Shown here: positions 17,229 to 25,204 of the stretch, in pieces
How the letters are laid out: each line of letters starts with the position of its first letter
Numbering within the stretch: the first letter of the stretch is position 1
Source of the DNA: G963675935 sp963675935
GTDB lineage: Bacteria; Planctomycetota; Planctomycetia; Pirellulales; Thermoguttaceae
Length of the DNA stretch: 64,000 nt
Assembly: GCA_963675935.2 (NCBI GenBank)
Contig: OY780964.2
Coordinates: 62,001-126,000, forward strand
Reading direction: 5' to 3'
Notes under the pieces: generated by a model
What the model was told of the DNA's origin: nothing
Databases searched by the model: none
Seen by the model: only the letters and a program-made list of their open reading frames with translations
Program-made: the position numbers and the translations under genes

Positions 17229-18788
17229 TTATCTCGCCATCTCGACGTGCCGCGTCTCTCGCAACACCGTCACCTTGATCTCGCCGGGATACGTAAGCTG
17301 CTGCTCGAAGGCCGTGGCGATGTCGTGGCAAATCTTCGCGGCCGTCTCGTCGGTCGTTTCGCGGGCGCTGACAATCACGCGGATTTCGCGCCCGGCCTGA
17401 ATGGCATAGGCCTGCTCGACGCCGGTGAACTTGCCGGCGATCGACTCCAAATCTTCCATCCGCTTGACGTAGCGTTCGAGGGTTTCGCGCCGGGCGCCCG
17501 GCCGCGAAGCGCTGCAAGCGTCGGCCGCGGCCACCAGCACGGTGTACGGATTTTCGATGCGCAGGTCGTCATGGTGCCCCAGCGCGGCCTGAATGACCTC
17601 GGGCCGCTCGCCGTAACGCTTCAACAGGTCGCCGCCGATCTTCGGATGCCCGCCCTCGGCCTCGTGGTCGGCCGCCTTGCCGATGTCGTGCAGCAGGCCG
17701 CAACGCCGGGCCAAGCGGCCGTCGAACGACATTTCGTCGGCCAACATGCCGGCGATGAAGGCCACCTCGATGCTGTGACGCAGCACGTTCTGGCTGTAGC
17801 TGGTGCGGAAGTGGAGCCGGCCCAGCAGATTGACCAGCCGCTCGTGCAGACCGTGGACGTCGGCCTCGACGCAGGCTTGCTCGCCCATCTTCTGAACGTG
17901 CCGCTCGATTTCGCGCTGCGTGACGGCGACAATCTCCTCGATGCGCGTCGGATGGATGCGGCCGTCGGCGATGAGCTTTTCGAGCGAGAGCCGGGCGACC
18001 TCGCGCCGGATCATGTCGAACGCGCTGACAATGACCACGCCGGGCGTGTCGTCGATGATGACGTCGACGCCGGTGGCCTTCTCGAAGGCGCGGATGTTGC
18101 GGCCTTCACGCCCGATGATTCGCCCCTTCATTTCGTCGTTCGGAATGCCTACCGTGCTGGTCGTCGTCTCGGCGGTGTGGGCCGCGGCGTAACGCTGGAT
18201 CGAGGTCAGCAGCACGTCGCGGGTCTTTTGCTCGCAGACTTCGGCCAGCCGGTTTTCGTGGGCCAAAATGACCGCGCCTGTCTCCTTCTGGAGCTGGGCG
18301 TCGAGCGTGTCGAGCAGCCGCCGGGTGGCCTCCTGCTGGCTCAAGCCGGAGAGCTCGTGCAGGGTCTGCCGCTGAAGGTCGAGCAACTTGGCCAACTCGT
18401 CCTTGCGGCGGTTGGCGTCTTGGATGCGCTCGGTCAGCTTGCGCTGGGTGCTTTCGACCATTTTCTCCTGTTTGCGGAGCATCTCGGCCTGCTCTTCCAG
18501 CGAGTCCTGGCGTTTGTCGAGCAAGCGTTCGCGTTCGTGCAATTCGCCGCGCAACCGCCGCAGTTCCTTTTCGCTTTCGGCCTGCTGCTGAAGCGCCGTC
18601 TCCTTGATTTCGAGATCGGCCTCGCGGCGGCGATTGTCGATCTCCAATTGGCCCTTGCGCACGATTTCGCGGGCCTCCGACTCGGCGTCGCGCCGGCGGA
18701 GGCGGTCCATCACCCGCGTTAAGACAAACGTCAGGCTGGAGGCCAGCACGACGGCGATGATAATATAGATAACTTGAATCAAATCCAT
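17229..18788 (-). CDS. rny: Ribonuclease Y
   Basis: Membrane-anchored endoribonuclease that starts mRNA decay. The 519-residue product begins at MDLIQVIYIIIAVVLASSL, a single N-terminal TM helix. A long charged coiled coil follows (residues about 30-190), then a KH domain (GRIIGREGRNIRAFEKATG) and an HD hydrolase domain with LLHDIGKAADHEAEGGH and LGHHDD. The start at 18788 is the one that begins with the TM helix; upstream codons are spurious read-through. It is followed by ymdB after a 113-bp gap. Confidence 0.96.
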   Translation of the reverse strand: MDLIQVIYIIIAVVLASSLTFVLTRVMDRLRRRDAESEAREIVRKGQLEIDNRRREADLEIKETALQQQAESEKELRRLRGELHERERLLDKRQDSLEEQAEMLRKQEKMVESTQRKLTERIQDANRRKDELAKLLDLQRQTLHELSGLSQQEATRRLLDTLDAQLQKETGAVILAHENRLAEVCEQKTRDVLLTSIQRYAAAHTAETTTSTVGIPNDEMKGRIIGREGRNIRAFEKATGVDVIIDDTPGVVIVSAFDMIRREVARLSLEKLIADGRIHPTRIEEIVAVTQREIERHVQKMGEQACVEADVHGLHERLVNLLGRLHFRTSYSQNVLRHSIEVAFIAGMLADEMSFDGRLARRCGLLHDIGKAADHEAEGGHPKIGGDLLKRYGERPEVIQAALGHHDDLRIENPYTVLVAAADACSASRPGARRETLERYVKRMEDLESIAGKFTGVEQAYAIQAGREIRVIVSARETTDETAAKICHDIATAFEQQLTYPGEIKVTVLRETRHVEMAR

Positions 18789-19140
18789 TTTTAATCCCTG
18801 GAGCGATCCGTGGGAGCGAAGACATCCGAGAGGCGGCAACTCGCTGGAGGAAGCGCGGAGGGGGCGACAGGAGTCGCCTACAATTCCGAAACCGCTTTTC
18901 CAGCGGGGCAACAGCCCCCCGAACCACACGACGGCACGAAAGCCGAGAGAACAGCCTGCGTCCTGCCCATCGGCAGGATACGAACCCGCGTCGTCGGGCC
19001 AAGCCGCGCGGACGCGACCTCCGACAACACATCCCTGCGCGATACCCATTCAAGCCGCATCGTCATTCAACCGATGCCGGGAGACGAGTTATTGACACGA
19101 CCTCTTCGTCGCCACTCGCTCGCCGCCGGACGTTTTTTTA
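18789..19140. other. Non-coding region upstream of rny with small hairpins
   Basis: No convincing gene. It contains a half copy of the GGCGACAGGAGTCGCC repeat (about 18866-18882) and small hairpins such as GGGGC-aaca-GCCCC (near 18905) and CCTGCC-cat-GGCAGG-like pairing (near 18962-18977). It may be the rny leader, read on the minus strand. Confidence 0.5.
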
Positions 19141-19208
19141 ATACCTTGCGCGGTCGGAAATGATACGTTTTCCACGGAGGTGAAAAAAAGGATCACTTCA
19201 TGCCGCGT
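19141..19208 (+). ncRNA. Candidate structured RNA element, copy 1
   Basis: A 68-nt block that recurs at 50529-50596 with six differences and no gaps, in unrelated surroundings. It folds into an outer stem (GCGCGGT with GCCGCGT) holding two inner hairpins (GGAAA/TTTCC and GAGGTGA/TCACTTC). Three of the differences are pair-preserving (U-G to C-G, C to U opposite G, A to G opposite U). A -10-like TAATAC precedes it. A hairpin followed by TTTTT at about 19327-19352 could end a roughly 200-nt transcript. No known RNA class is recognised. Confidence 0.55.
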
Positions 19209-19441
19209 TAAGTATATTCCTTGCACGGGAGCCCGCGAAAAGGATATATGCTGTTCATCGACTTCGGTCGCCTCTTCGGCCCACCGAAGACACTTTGTTC
19301 ATTCTTACAACTATCTTAACAGAGATGCGGGAAACTGCAACCGCGGTATTTTTAAGTGCCGGCAAATGGCCCCCGCGTGGGGGTGTTTTCTCTGGGGAGG
19401 GGTAGTTTTTTGCAAGGTTTGGCGGCATAGTGGGGGGAATA

Positions 19442-19591
19442 AGGTCTTGGGTCTTAGGTCTTAGGTCTTAGGTCTTAGGGCTTAGGTCTTAGGGCTTAGG
19501 TCTTAGGTCTTAGGGCTTAGGTCTTGGCTCGAAGCCCCAAGACCGAAGCCCCAAGACCTAAGACCCAAAACCGAAGCCCCAAGACCAAAGT
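19442..19591. repeat. Heptad array in two opposite orientations
   Basis: About twelve GGTCTTA/GGGCTTA heptads (19442-19528) are followed directly by about eight inverted units (AAGACC, AAGCCCC; 19530-19591), so the whole block can fold back on itself. It ends 5 bp before the tilS start codon. The same heptads occur at 8453-8575 in one orientation only. Confidence 0.85.
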
Positions 19592-19595
19592 CCCC

Positions 19596-20633
19596 ATGCC
19601 CCTTCCCCTCGAAACGAAACTCTCCGAAGCGTGGCCGCCGGCCGACTGGGCCGACGTGACGGTGCTTGTGGCCGTTTCGGGCGGGCCCGACAGCGTGGCC
19701 CTACTGCGAGCCATGACGGCCCTGAAAACCGGCGGGGCCGGCCGCCTTTGCGTCGCCCACCTGAACCATCAGTTGCGCGCCGAGGCCGAGACCGACGAGC
19801 GGTTCGTTGTGGACTTATGTCGTCGCTTGGGGGTCTGCTGCGAAGTCGATCGCATTGACGTCGGCCGATTGGCGGCCGCTGCGGGCGATGGCATCGAGGC
19901 CGCCGCTCGCTCGGCGCGCTATCGCTTCCTCGAACAGGCCGCCGGCCGGCTCGGCGCTCGATTTGTCGCCACGGCCCACACGGCCAACGATCAGGCTGAA
20001 ACGATTTTGCACCGCATTCTTCGCGGCACGGGCGTTCGCGGCCTTTCGGGCATGGCTCGCGCCAGGCCGCTGGGACATGCCACGCTGATTCGCCCCATGC
20101 TTGGCATCTGCCGCGCCGAAGTGACGGCCTATCTCGACGCAATTGGCCAGCCGTGCCGACATGACCCGAGCAACATCGACACGCGATTCACCCGGAATCG
20201 AATCCGGCACAACCTGCTGCCGCAATTGCAGCGGCACTTCAATCCTGAAGTCGTCGAGTCGCTCGTGAAGCTCGGCCGTCTGGCCGGCGACGCCCAGGCG
20301 GTCGTCGATCGACAGGTCGGCGAATGGTTCGATCGGTGCGTGACGATTGTCGGGCCGAACGAAGCGAGGATTGAGCTGGCTCTCGGAGCGGCGCACGATG
20401 AACGGCGATACCTCGTCCGCGAACTTTTGATCGCCCTGTGGCGGCGCATGGATTGGCCGCGTCAGTCGATGGGAATGACGCAATGGGACGAATTGGCCGA
20501 GTTGGCCCTTCGGCCGAACGAACCGGCGAAGCGTGTTTTCCCCGGCGGCATTACGGTGGAAGTCACCGACGGCGTGATGCGGTTGAGCGGAGAGTGGAGA
20601 GAAAAAACTGTTTATGGACTGTCAGGAAAGTAA
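19596..20633 (+). CDS. tilS: tRNA(Ile)-lysidine synthase
   Basis: Modifies C34 of tRNA-Ile(CAU) to lysidine so it reads AUA. The 345-residue product has the N-type ATP pyrophosphatase loop SGGPDS at residues 28-33, and the family motifs HLNHQLRAEAETDE, ATAHTANDQAETILHRILRGTG and RPMLGI, followed by the helical C-terminal region. ATG 19596 is chosen because the frame upstream only translates the heptad repeat array. The array abuts the start and leaves little room for a normal ribosome site, so translation may depend on the folded leader. Confidence 0.94.
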   Translation: MPLPLETKLSEAWPPADWADVTVLVAVSGGPDSVALLRAMTALKTGGAGRLCVAHLNHQLRAEAETDERFVVDLCRRLGVCCEVDRIDVGRLAAAAGDGIEAAARSARYRFLEQAAGRLGARFVATAHTANDQAETILHRILRGTGVRGLSGMARARPLGHATLIRPMLGICRAEVTAYLDAIGQPCRHDPSNIDTRFTRNRIRHNLLPQLQRHFNPEVVESLVKLGRLAGDAQAVVDRQVGEWFDRCVTIVGPNEARIELALGAAHDERRYLVRELLIALWRRMDWPRQSMGMTQWDELAELALRPNEPAKRVFPGGITVEVTDGVMRLSGEWREKTVYGLSGK

Positions 20634-20645
20634 TGTCGGACAAAA

Positions 20646-20713
20646 ATAGCCGGAGGCTAACAGCCTCCGGTGTTTTATCGCCGATTCTCCGGAGGCTGTT
20701 AGCCTCCGGCTAT
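20646..20713. repeat. Dispersed palindrome, family D (copy 1)
   Basis: Arms ATAGCCGGAGGCTAACAGCC and complement between the convergent tilS and secDF genes. A related full copy is at 31741-31817 and half copies are at 27865-27889 and 47410-47434. Confidence 0.88.
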
Positions 20714-20741
20714 TACGACATCATTAACCTGACAACCACGC

Positions 20742-23700
20742 TTACTTCCGCTCGATCAGCGCCGCCACATGGTGCCGCTTGCCGGCCAGCCACAACAGGA
20801 TAGGCGAGGCGATGTAGATCGAGCTGTACGTGCCCGTCGCCACGCCGATCAACAACACAAAGGCGAATCCGTGGACCGCTTCGCCGCCGAACAGGTACAA
20901 CACCACGACCACCAAGAGCACGGTGAACGAGGTGAGCAACGTTCGGCTCATCGTCTGGTTCGTGCTGTCGTTGACCATTTTGCGAGTGACGTCTGGATCC
21001 TTGCCGCGGACCTCGCGGATGCGGTCGAAGATGACGATCGTGTCGTTCACCGAGTAGCCGATGATCGTCAAAAACGCGGCCACGATGGTCAAGTTGAGCT
21101 TGAACGGTTCGATCAACAAGATGCCCAGGAACGGGGCAAGATAAATGCTGACGGCAATGGCGCCGAGCATGACCAACACGTCGTGAACCAAGGCCACCAC
21201 GGCCGCGATGCCGAACGCCGCGCCTTGGAACCGAATCCATAGGTAGATAATCATGCAAATCCAGCTAACCACCAACGCATACACGGCCAGGAGCCGGGTG
21301 TTGCCGGCCACCGCTCCGCCAATCTCGCTCGACGCCGGGAAGATCGGGCTGGCCGCAAGGTCCGCGCCGGCCGTGTCGAGCATCGACTTGACCTTCTCCG
21401 GCGGCGCAAGCATTTTCAGCGTCCAAGTCGGGTAACTGGCGCGGTCGTCTTCGGTATACTTGTCGTTCGAGAGAGCGAACTGCGTACTTTCGGGCATTTT
21501 CACTTTCGCCATGGCCGCAGTGACCAACTGCACGGCCGTTTCATGATTGACGGGCCGAGCAAAGGTCAACTGCGAGGCCGTTCCGCCAGCATAGGGGGCG
21601 GCCTTGGCCGGCACCGCCGCTTCGGCCGTTTTGGCCTTGTCGGCCTCGGCGGAAAGCGGCTTTTTCGCGCCGGGCTTCGCGCCGGGCACGTCGACCAACT
21701 CGGCCCCGGCCGGCTTCTTCTCGGCCTCGGCCGACTTTTTCACGGCGTTTTTCGCGTCGTTCTTCGTGTCTGGCGCGGCGGGAATGGCCGCCGGAGCGTC
21801 GAACTTCATCGAGTTGCGGGCGAGCTTGTCTTTGAACACCTTGCTCAATTCCCGCTCGACGTTCTTCAGGCTCGGCTCCGACGTCGTGATGATGAACTGT
21901 AATCCCTTCGCTTCGTCGGCCACCTGTACGTCGGTGATTGCCAAGTCGGGCAAACGCTCCTCTTCAGGCTGTTCGCTCAATATCTTGCGCACGTCGTTGG
22001 TGTCTTGCGGCTCGTTGAAGACCGCCTGGACCGAAACGCCGCCGGTGAAGTCGATGTCGAACAGGCCCTGGCCACGGTAGATCGACACGCCGATCGCCAT
22101 CACCGTAATCAAGATCGACGCCGTCAGGGTGTAAGGAAACATGGCCATGAAGTCGATGTTCGTGTGGCCGATGATCCGCTGCATCTTTACCGTCGTGATC
22201 CAGCCGCGCTTTTCGGCGACGTCGAAGATCACTCGGGCGACAAACACCGAGGTGAACATGCTGATGGCCACGCCGAGCCACAACGGAACGGCAAAACCCT
22301 TGATCTGATCGGTGCCGATGACGTACATCACCGTGGCGGCGATCAACGTGGTCAAGTTGGCGTCGATAATCGTGGCGCTGGCGCGTGAGAAAGCGTTGCG
22401 GATGGCCATGCGCAGCGTGGCCCCGCGTTCCAATTCCTCGCGCAATCGCTCATAGACCAGCACGTTGTTGTCGACCGCCATGCCGACGGTCAACGCCATG
22501 CCGGCGAAACCCGTCAGAGTGAACGGCGCCTTGAAGGCGATCATGATGGCGAACAACATCAGCATGTTGAGAATCAACGCGATGTTCGCCACGATGCCGG
22601 AGAAACGATAGTACCAGAGCATGAACAACGGCACGAGAATCGCCGAAATGAGCATCGCCCTCGTGCTCTTTTCGATCGTGTCTCGGCCGAGCGTCGGGCC
22701 GCTGAACAACTTGCTGATCGGCTCCTTCGTGAGCGCGGCGGGCAGGCTGCCGGCGTTGAGCACGTTGACCAAACTTTGCACCTGCTCTTGCGTGAAGGTG
22801 CCGGTGATCTCGCCGCGGTCGGTAATGGTGCTCTGGATCGACGGCGCCGAGTATAGTTCGTCGTCCAACACGATGCCCAGCTTGTAGGTGAATTCGGTCA
22901 GCCCTTTGTCGGGCAAATGGTTGCTGGTCATCTCGCCGAAGAGCTGGCCGCCGGCCGCGTTGAAGGTGAAATTGACGCACGGCCGCCCGGAGCGGTCCAC
23001 TCCGGTGTCGGCACGGGTCAGATAGGCGCCGGTGATGTTGTAGTCGTCGGCCAGGATGAGGGCCTCGAGAATCTCGCGGTCGCCCTTCTTCCGGTGACGC
23101 AGACCGACATCCGTGTAGTGGGCGATGCTGGGAGCTTCCTCGACTCGCACGGGCACCCAGCGGGCCAACAGCTTGCCGGCGGAATCGTAGATCCTGTTCT
23201 TTGAGGGATCGGCCTCGGCGCGATCGATAATATCCTTGTTGTCTTTCTTGTTCGCCAAAATGCGGAATTCGAGGTTGCCGGCTTGGCTGATGATCCATTC
23301 GATCCGCTTGACCTCGGCGTCGTCCTTCTCGGGAACGATGATTTCGACCTGCTCCTTGCCGTAGGGCCGCACGACCACTTCTTTTTGTCCGCCTGGATTC
23401 ACACGCCGGCTGATGGCCGCGATGAGCTTCTCCATCTCCGCGCTGCCAAGTGTCTCGCCGGCGGTCTTCTTCGATTGATCGACCTCGTAGACGAGGATCG
23501 CTCCGCCGCTGAGATCGACGCCATACTTGATCGAAGGCCCAAGCAACAGGACGGCGACGCTGGCCAACAGGGTGAACAGCGACAGGCCGATTTTCCAGCC
23601 GTGATCGACCATGCGGAGCTTCTTGCCCAAATATCCGCCCAGGAAGAACGAGATGGCCAGCGTACCCACGGCGACCAGCAGGTTGACGTACCAGGGGATC

Positions 23701-23771
23701 GAAGTGGGTTGGTCCGGCGTCTGCGCCGCGGCTTGGGCCTGGGCAAACAACGAATTCACATACCAAGGCAT
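20742..23771 (-). CDS. secDF: Fused SecD-SecF protein-export membrane protein
   Basis: Proton-driven accessory of the Sec translocon. The 1009-residue protein fuses SecD and SecF. The SecD half starts near residue 85 (LGPSIKYGVDLSGGAILVYEVD), has a periplasmic P1 domain, then TM helices with LTLTGFAGMALTVGMAVDNNVLVYERLREE near residues 420-450. The SecF half begins around residue 530 (IDFTGGVSVQAVF) and ends with VVALVHDVLVMLGAIAVS and IIGYSVNDTIVIFDRIRE. An unusual Ala/Lys-rich insert (residues about 655-730) lies in the SecF periplasmic domain. yajC lies upstream on the same strand, which fits a secretion operon. Confidence 0.96.
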   Translation of the reverse strand: MPWYVNSLFAQAQAAAQTPDQPTSIPWYVNLLVAVGTLAISFFLGGYLGKKLRMVDHGWKIGLSLFTLLASVAVLLLGPSIKYGVDLSGGAILVYEVDQSKKTAGETLGSAEMEKLIAAISRRVNPGGQKEVVVRPYGKEQVEIIVPEKDDAEVKRIEWIISQAGNLEFRILANKKDNKDIIDRAEADPSKNRIYDSAGKLLARWVPVRVEEAPSIAHYTDVGLRHRKKGDREILEALILADDYNITGAYLTRADTGVDRSGRPCVNFTFNAAGGQLFGEMTSNHLPDKGLTEFTYKLGIVLDDELYSAPSIQSTITDRGEITGTFTQEQVQSLVNVLNAGSLPAALTKEPISKLFSGPTLGRDTIEKSTRAMLISAILVPLFMLWYYRFSGIVANIALILNMLMLFAIMIAFKAPFTLTGFAGMALTVGMAVDNNVLVYERLREELERGATLRMAIRNAFSRASATIIDANLTTLIAATVMYVIGTDQIKGFAVPLWLGVAISMFTSVFVARVIFDVAEKRGWITTVKMQRIIGHTNIDFMAMFPYTLTASILITVMAIGVSIYRGQGLFDIDFTGGVSVQAVFNEPQDTNDVRKILSEQPEEERLPDLAITDVQVADEAKGLQFIITTSEPSLKNVERELSKVFKDKLARNSMKFDAPAAIPAAPDTKNDAKNAVKKSAEAEKKPAGAELVDVPGAKPGAKKPLSAEADKAKTAEAAVPAKAAPYAGGTASQLTFARPVNHETAVQLVTAAMAKVKMPESTQFALSNDKYTEDDRASYPTWTLKMLAPPEKVKSMLDTAGADLAASPIFPASSEIGGAVAGNTRLLAVYALVVSWICMIIYLWIRFQGAAFGIAAVVALVHDVLVMLGAIAVSIYLAPFLGILLIEPFKLNLTIVAAFLTIIGYSVNDTIVIFDRIREVRGKDPDVTRKMVNDSTNQTMSRTLLTSFTVLLVVVVLYLFGGEAVHGFAFVLLIGVATGTYSSIYIASPILLWLAGKRHHVAALIERK

Positions 23772-23845
23772 GACAAGATTCCCTATATTCTCGATGGCTT
23801 CTTAAAAGCTAAGGCGTTGCATCAAATTAAGCTGCCCAAATGCCG

Positions 23846-23904
23846 TAGGACGGATTTCCGAATCCGTCCCGAAAAACCAGGACGGATTCGGAAATCCGTC
23901 CTAC
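23846..23904. repeat. Dispersed palindrome, family B (copy 3)
   Basis: Arms GTAGGACGGATTTCCGAATC and complement between yajC and secDF. Confidence 0.9.
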
Positions 23905-23934
23905 GTCGTTGCGCAAATTGTTCTGTTACGAGTC

Positions 23935-24318
23935 CTAATTGGCTTTTTCGTCCGACGGCGCGTCGCCCAGCACTCGGGTGACGGAACTCAACGTCATCCG
24001 CAGCTTTGTATTGGTGGTTTCATCGACTTTGACGACCACTTCATCGGCCTCGCGGTTGACGCTGGCGACGATGCCGTAGATTCCGCCGGCGGTGACGACG
24101 CGGTCGTTCTTCTTGATGGCGCTGAGCATCGCCACTCGCTTGGCCTGCTCGCGCCGCTGGGGACGGATCAGCAGGAAGTAGAACAGCACGAAAATGGCGA
24201 CGAAGGGGAGCAGGGACGGCAAGAGCGACGACAGATCGCCCCCGTTCGCGTTGCCCGCTGGGGCCTCCTCGGCGAACAACGCCATCCCGTCGGCTAGTCT
24301 CATCAACATTGTATCCAC
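23935..24318 (-). CDS. yajC: Preprotein translocase subunit YajC
   Basis: Small membrane partner of SecDF. The product has 127 residues with one TM segment (LLPFVAIFVLFYFLLIRPQ) followed by the diagnostic RPQRREQ motif and a KOW-like cytoplasmic part (LSAIKKNDRVVTAGGIYGIV). The GTG at 24318 is preferred because GGGGGAG lies 7 nt before it; ATG codons at 24309 and 24303 are alternatives. It is followed by secDF. Confidence 0.92.
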   Translation of the reverse strand: MDTMLMRLADGMALFAEEAPAGNANGGDLSSLLPSLLPFVAIFVLFYFLLIRPQRREQAKRVAMLSAIKKNDRVVTAGGIYGIVASVNREADEVVVKVDETTNTKLRMTLSSVTRVLGDAPSDEKAN

Positions 24319-24420
24319 GTCGAATCTCCCCCGAGTCGGTCTATCGTAAGTCCGCTATCTTAAACGCTTGTCGGGCAAGCGACAAGGGCAGAGTGGATCG
24401 GTTTTGTGTCGAATCACCCC

Positions 24421-24448
24421 TTGCGTCGCTTGGTTGAATAGGTATACT
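24421..24448 (+). promoter_or_regulatory. Possible sigma70-type promoter of rpmB-gatC
   Basis: TTGCGT (24421-24426) and TATACT (24443-24448) with a 16-bp spacer, about 59 bp before the rpmB start and divergent from yajC. The -35 box is weak. Confidence 0.4.
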
Positions 24449-24506
24449 GAGAGTTTTCCCTGGTCCCGGTGGTGTTGCCCTAGAAGAATTGCGGAGGCCC
24501 ACAGTC

Positions 24507-24782
24507 ATGGCCCAACAATGTGAAGTTTGCGGAAAGAAGCCCTCCCTGGGCAACCAAGTTACCCACCGCGGGAAGGCTAAATACCTCGGCGGGGTGGGCA
24601 CCAAAGTAACCGGCATCAGTCGGCGGAAGTTCTGCCCCAACTTGCAGAACGTTCATATCACCACGTCGAACGGCACCCGAAAAACCATGCGGGTGTGTGC
24701 CCAGTGCATTCGTAGCGGAGCGATCGTCAAGCGGATTCACCAAAGCCCCTTCAAGCTGCCCAAGGCGGCCGAAGCCAAGTAG
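24507..24782 (+). CDS. rpmB: 50S ribosomal protein L28
   Basis: Ribosomal large-subunit protein of 91 residues. It has a CxxC pair near the N-terminus (CEVCGKKP) and a second pair later (MRVCAQCIRSG), giving the zinc-binding form of L28. The central RRKFCPNLQ motif is typical. ATG 24507 has GGAGG ten bases upstream. gatC starts 8 bp after its stop. Confidence 0.96.
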   Translation: MAQQCEVCGKKPSLGNQVTHRGKAKYLGGVGTKVTGISRRKFCPNLQNVHITTSNGTRKTMRVCAQCIRSGAIVKRIHQSPFKLPKAAEAK

Positions 24783-24790
24783 AAGCGGCC

Positions 24791-25081
24791 ATGTCCATCT
24801 CCCGCGCCGAGGTCGAAAAGGTCTCCCTGTTGGCTCGGCTCCAGCTTTCCGACGACGAGTTGGACCGAATGACCCGCCAAATGGGCGACATTCTCGGCTA
24901 CATCGACCTACTCTCCGAGTTAAATACCGAAGCCGTCGAACCGATGGCCCATGCGATCGACGTGTCCAATGTGTTTCGCGATGACGCGGTCCGTCCAAGT
25001 CTCAATCGGGAAGCAGTCTTGGCCAACGCCCCGCGTCACGACGGCGAATGTTTTCTTGTTCCCGCGGTTCTTGGGGAATAA
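24791..25081 (+). CDS. gatC: Asp-tRNA(Asn)/Glu-tRNA(Gln) amidotransferase subunit C
   Basis: GatC stabilises the GatCAB amidotransferase that makes Gln-tRNA(Gln) or Asn-tRNA(Asn). The 96-residue product begins MSISRAEVEKVSLLARLQL, continues with MGDILGYIDLLSELNTE and ends with the conserved proline-rich tail region (RPSLNREAVLANAP). gatA and gatB are not in the window. It is probably co-transcribed with rpmB. Confidence 0.94.
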   Translation: MSISRAEVEKVSLLARLQLSDDELDRMTRQMGDILGYIDLLSELNTEAVEPMAHAIDVSNVFRDDAVRPSLNREAVLANAPRHDGECFLVPAVLGE

Positions 25082-25105
25082 AAGTAATGGGTGTCGGCGC
25101 TAGTT

Positions 25106-25184
25106 GTTTAGCCGGCGAGCTTGCTCGCCGCGTGGAATTGGGATAGCGCCCCCAAAACGCGGTGGGCAAGCCCGCCGGCTAAAC
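25106..25184. repeat. Dispersed palindrome, family A (copy 4)
   Basis: Arms GTTTAGCCGGCGAGCTTG and GGGCAAGCCCGCCGGCTAAAC between the convergent gatC and alaS genes, the second read around its own axis. Confidence 0.88.
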
Positions 25185-25204
25185 ATTCCGATGCTGCAAA
25201 TCTC

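Noticed and set aside
18973..18989. T-arm-like sequence on the minus strand (GCGGG-TTCGTAT-CCTGC)
   Set aside because: The acceptor, D and anticodon arms that should surround it for a tRNA or tmRNA cannot be built from the neighbouring bases.
18810..19163. 117-codon plus-strand ORF upstream of the RNA element
   Set aside because: No ribosome site, no domain, and it runs into the conserved RNA block; composition is that of random high-GC sequence.
19141..19208. Identification of the repeated RNA element as 6S RNA, tmRNA or SRP RNA
   Set aside because: The characteristic conserved boxes of those RNAs are not present; the element is left unassigned.
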